Shown here one piece after another: positions 62,510-64,000 of a DNA stretch of 64,000 nt. Both the position numbers and the translations under genes were made by a program. Position 1 is the stretch's first letter; every line of letters begins with the position of its first letter. The notes under the pieces were generated by a model, which was given only the letters and a program-made list of their open reading frames with translations, had not been told where the DNA came from and did not search any database. The stretch comes from Dehalobacter sp. CP (lineage in GTDB: Bacteria > Bacillota_B > Desulfitobacteriia > Desulfitobacteriales > Syntrophobotulaceae), in assembly GCA_009910795.1 (NCBI GenBank), contig VMEE01000081.1, positions 1 to 64,000 of the forward strand, read 5' to 3'.

Positions 62510-63223
62510 ATGACGATTCTTGCACTGCTCACAGCTTGCTTGATTTGGCTGCTGGTTTTAGCGCTGTTCAAAATCAATCTGGTCATCGATTATACTTTCA
62601 AAAATTTTAGCAGTGTGCTGAAGATCCATTATCAAGCTGCATTGTTCCGGTCCAATCTAGAGATAAACATTCCGGCGGAGATGGTCTCGACCGGCTTTCT
62701 TTATTTTCTGTTGAACAGCATAGAAAATATACAGCAAAACGACTGTCCTGACGGGAAACCAGCACCTGGCAGAAAATCAAAAAATAATGCTGACTCGACC
62801 AGAAAACGCTACCGGTTGATAAAGCATTTTCTGCGGGAGGCTGTTCGTCATTACGGCTATTCCTCCGCAAGTATCAGACGGCTGCAACAAGGTTTTTCCA
62901 AAATCATCCGCTCTTTTTATTGCAAAATGACAGTTCATTCCCTCCAGGTCGATCTTGAGCTTGGCGGCAGGGATGCTGCCGAGACGGGTTACTTGACGGG
63001 AGCCTGCTGGACAGCCTTTGGGTTTATCTCGGCAAGACTGCACAGGTATATCTCGCTAAAGCAAGATGACTTTATATACCGGGTAATTCCGAATTTTACC
63101 GAAAATATATTTTTATTTAGACTTTGCTGCATATTAAATCTAAAAAGCAGCCATATTATTTTTACAGGCTATAAATTCCTATTAATGATCTTAAAAAACA
63201 GGAGGACTAGGAATTATGGATGA
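62510..63223 (+). CDS. DUF2953-family protein
   Basis: 237 residues from ATG 62510 (GGAGGC upstream). An N-terminal membrane segment (LALLTACLIWLLVLALF) precedes a body with YCKMTVHSLQVDLELGGRDAAETGYLTG and a C-terminal tail rich in aromatic residues. The DUF2953 family sits beside ytfJ and spm genes in spore formers, as here, suggesting a sporulation-linked role. The biochemical function is unknown. Its end overlaps the ytfJ start by 8 bases. Confidence 0.8.
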   Translation: MTILALLTACLIWLLVLALFKINLVIDYTFKNFSSVLKIHYQAALFRSNLEINIPAEMVSTGFLYFLLNSIENIQQNDCPDGKPAPGRKSKNNADSTRKRYRLIKHFLREAVRHYGYSSASIRRLQQGFSKIIRSFYCKMTVHSLQVDLELGGRDAAETGYLTGACWTAFGFISARLHRYISLKQDDFIYRVIPNFTENIFLFRLCCILNLKSSHIIFTGYKFLLMILKNRRTRNYG

Positions 63224-63650
63224 ACATCCAATTGAAAATCTGATGCAGACAGCGATGGATAGTATCCAAAAAATGATAAATGTAAACACAGTGATTGGAG
63301 ACCCGGTCGAAACACCAAGTGGCTCTGTGATTATACCTGTTTCCAGGGTATCCTGCGGTTTTGCAGCCGGCGGCAGCGAATTCTCTTCCGCTGAGGGAGA
63401 AAAAGAGGAGGAGAAAAAAAATGAAAACGCTTCCAAGATGCCTTTTGGTGGAGGAAGCGGCGGTGGAGTATCGGTAAAACCTGTAGGTTTTCTGGTTGTA
63501 AACCAAAATCAGGTCCGACTGCTTCCGGTCGAAGGAAATATGATTGCAGAACGCATCATTGACGAAATGCCTAATCTAATGGATAAATTGTCCCATATGG
63601 TCAATAGAAAGAGATTCCACCGTGAAGACGGGTATGAAGAAAGATGCTAA
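63216..63650 (+). CDS. ytfJ: Sporulation protein YtfJ/GerW-like
   Basis: 144 residues from ATG 63216 (AGGAGG upstream). MQTAMDSIQKMINVNTVIGDPV and IPVSRVSCGFAAGGSEF match the family; a Gly-rich segment (GGGSGGGVSVKPVGFLVV) follows. The family (GerW in B. subtilis) is forespore-expressed and contributes to germination of some nutrient pathways. It overlaps the DUF2953 gene, indicating translational coupling. Confidence 0.92.
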   Translation: MDEHPIENLMQTAMDSIQKMINVNTVIGDPVETPSGSVIIPVSRVSCGFAAGGSEFSSAEGEKEEEKKNENASKMPFGGGSGGGVSVKPVGFLVVNQNQVRLLPVEGNMIAERIIDEMPNLMDKLSHMVNRKRFHREDGYEERC

Positions 63651-63724
63651 TAAAGTATATATGCCGGGAAACAGCATGTCCCTGATATCGTCGGGATATT
63701 TTTGAAATTGTCTATTCTTCTATT

Positions 63725-63758
63725 CCCCCTGCTGAAAACATACATTTTAAGCAGGGGG
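63725..63758 (+). promoter_or_regulatory. Hairpin covering the spmA ribosome site
   Basis: CCCCCTGCT (63725-63733) pairs perfectly with AGCAGGGGG (63750-63758) around a 16-base loop. The 3' strand contains the AGGGGG ribosome site that lies 8 bases before the spmA ATG (63767). A weak T-run (TTTCTGTT) follows, so it could also terminate transcription after ytfJ. Confidence 0.65.
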
Positions 63759-63766
63759 TTTCTGTT

Positions 63767-64000
63767 ATGGTCAATTTGATCTGGCTGGTTATGCTGATCT
63801 GCGGCATTATTGTCGCTGCCCTGAATGGAAATATCGATCAGGTCACTGCGTCGGCCCTTCAGGCTTCTGAACTCGGGGTAGAAGTGGCAATCGAGTTAAT
63901 GGGTGTCATGAGCCTGTGGCTGGGTATCATGCATATTGCCGAAAAAGCAGGACTCATCCGGCACCTGGCCAGAATAAGTGCCCCGGTGGTCAGAAAACTT
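63767..64000 (+). CDS. spmA: Spore maturation protein A, N-terminal part (runs past window end)
   Basis: 78 codons from ATG 63767 are visible and the frame is open at base 64000. NLIWLVMLICGIIVAALNG and VAIELMGVMSLWLGIMHIAEKAGLI are typical of SpmA, a membrane protein with SpmB involved in core dehydration of the spore. The start lies in a hairpin that covers its ribosome site. Confidence 0.9.
   Translation, partial: MVNLIWLVMLICGIIVAALNGNIDQVTASALQASELGVEVAIELMGVMSLWLGIMHIAEKAGLIRHLARISAPVVRKL

Noticed and set aside
1..64000. tRNA, rRNA or prophage genes
   Set aside because: No cloverleaf with a TTCGA-type arm, no rRNA stretch and no phage structural or integrase gene was seen; the only mobile element found is the IS3 copy.

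Overview
The window looks like a chromosome segment from a spore-forming, anaerobic, respiratory Firmicute, most likely of the Desulfitobacterium/Dehalobacter group (Peptococcaceae sensu lato). This is inferred from the gene mix: GerA/GerB/GerC spore-germination genes, YtfJ (GerW) and the start of spmA, an almost complete menaquinone operon, the siroheme-to-heme (Ahb) genes, strong AGGAGG ribosome sites with frequent GTG/TTG starts, and moderate GC content. No rRNA, tRNA or CRISPR array was seen.

Layout. 1-9.7 kb: the 3' end of a glycoside hydrolase, then a peptide-natural-product (RiPP-like) locus. It holds three small precursor-like peptides sharing a lasso-type YxxP leader, a PqqD-like recognition protein, a radical SAM/SPASM enzyme, one intact and one decayed HPr-kinase-like gene, a VanZ-like protein, an S26 signal-peptidase-like protein and an ABC exporter. 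Two c-di-GMP (GEMM-I) riboswitches lie here: one ahead of the first precursor, the other (opposite strand) ahead of a large secreted protein, where it overlaps a clear terminator/antiterminator arrangement. 9.9-12.4 kb: galU, a decayed monooxygenase fragment and an intact IS3-family element that split an intergenic hairpin. 12.4-15.7 kb: a response regulator, a divergent large histidine kinase, and mscL. 15.8-28.7 kb: a surface-decoration region with four glycosyltransferases, a tandem-repeat membrane protein, a FliB-like lysine methylase, a methyltransferase, a DNRLRE surface protein and a phosphodiester-glycosidase protein.

28.8-41 kb: rsgA, an MFS transporter, NADP isocitrate dehydrogenase, then menF-menD-menH-menB-menE-menC and a hotdog thioesterase, closed by a terminator. 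41-43.4 kb: small genes of unknown role. 43.6-46.9 kb: ahbC, ahbD and a fused ahbA-ahbB, ending in a strong terminator. 47-51 kb: a gerA-gerB-gerC operon. 51.1-56.4 kb: DAHP synthase, a class II aldolase, a membrane diguanylate cyclase with an intact-looking I-site, an inositol-monophosphatase-like protein and an FAD/Rieske oxidoreductase. 56.5-64 kb: EcsC-like, DUF2007, tautomerase, DegV, HD-domain, Fur-family, YbaK and cardiolipin synthase genes, then DUF2953, ytfJ and spmA (cut by the window end).

How it fits together. The men and ahb genes supply quinone and heme for anaerobic respiration. The ger, ytfJ and spm genes serve the spore. c-di-GMP links the diguanylate cyclase to the two riboswitches and so, by inference, to the peptide and secreted-protein genes. 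The best candidate for something undescribed is the peptide locus: it combines lasso-type leaders with radical SAM chemistry, has no visible lasso cyclase, and sits behind a c-di-GMP riboswitch.
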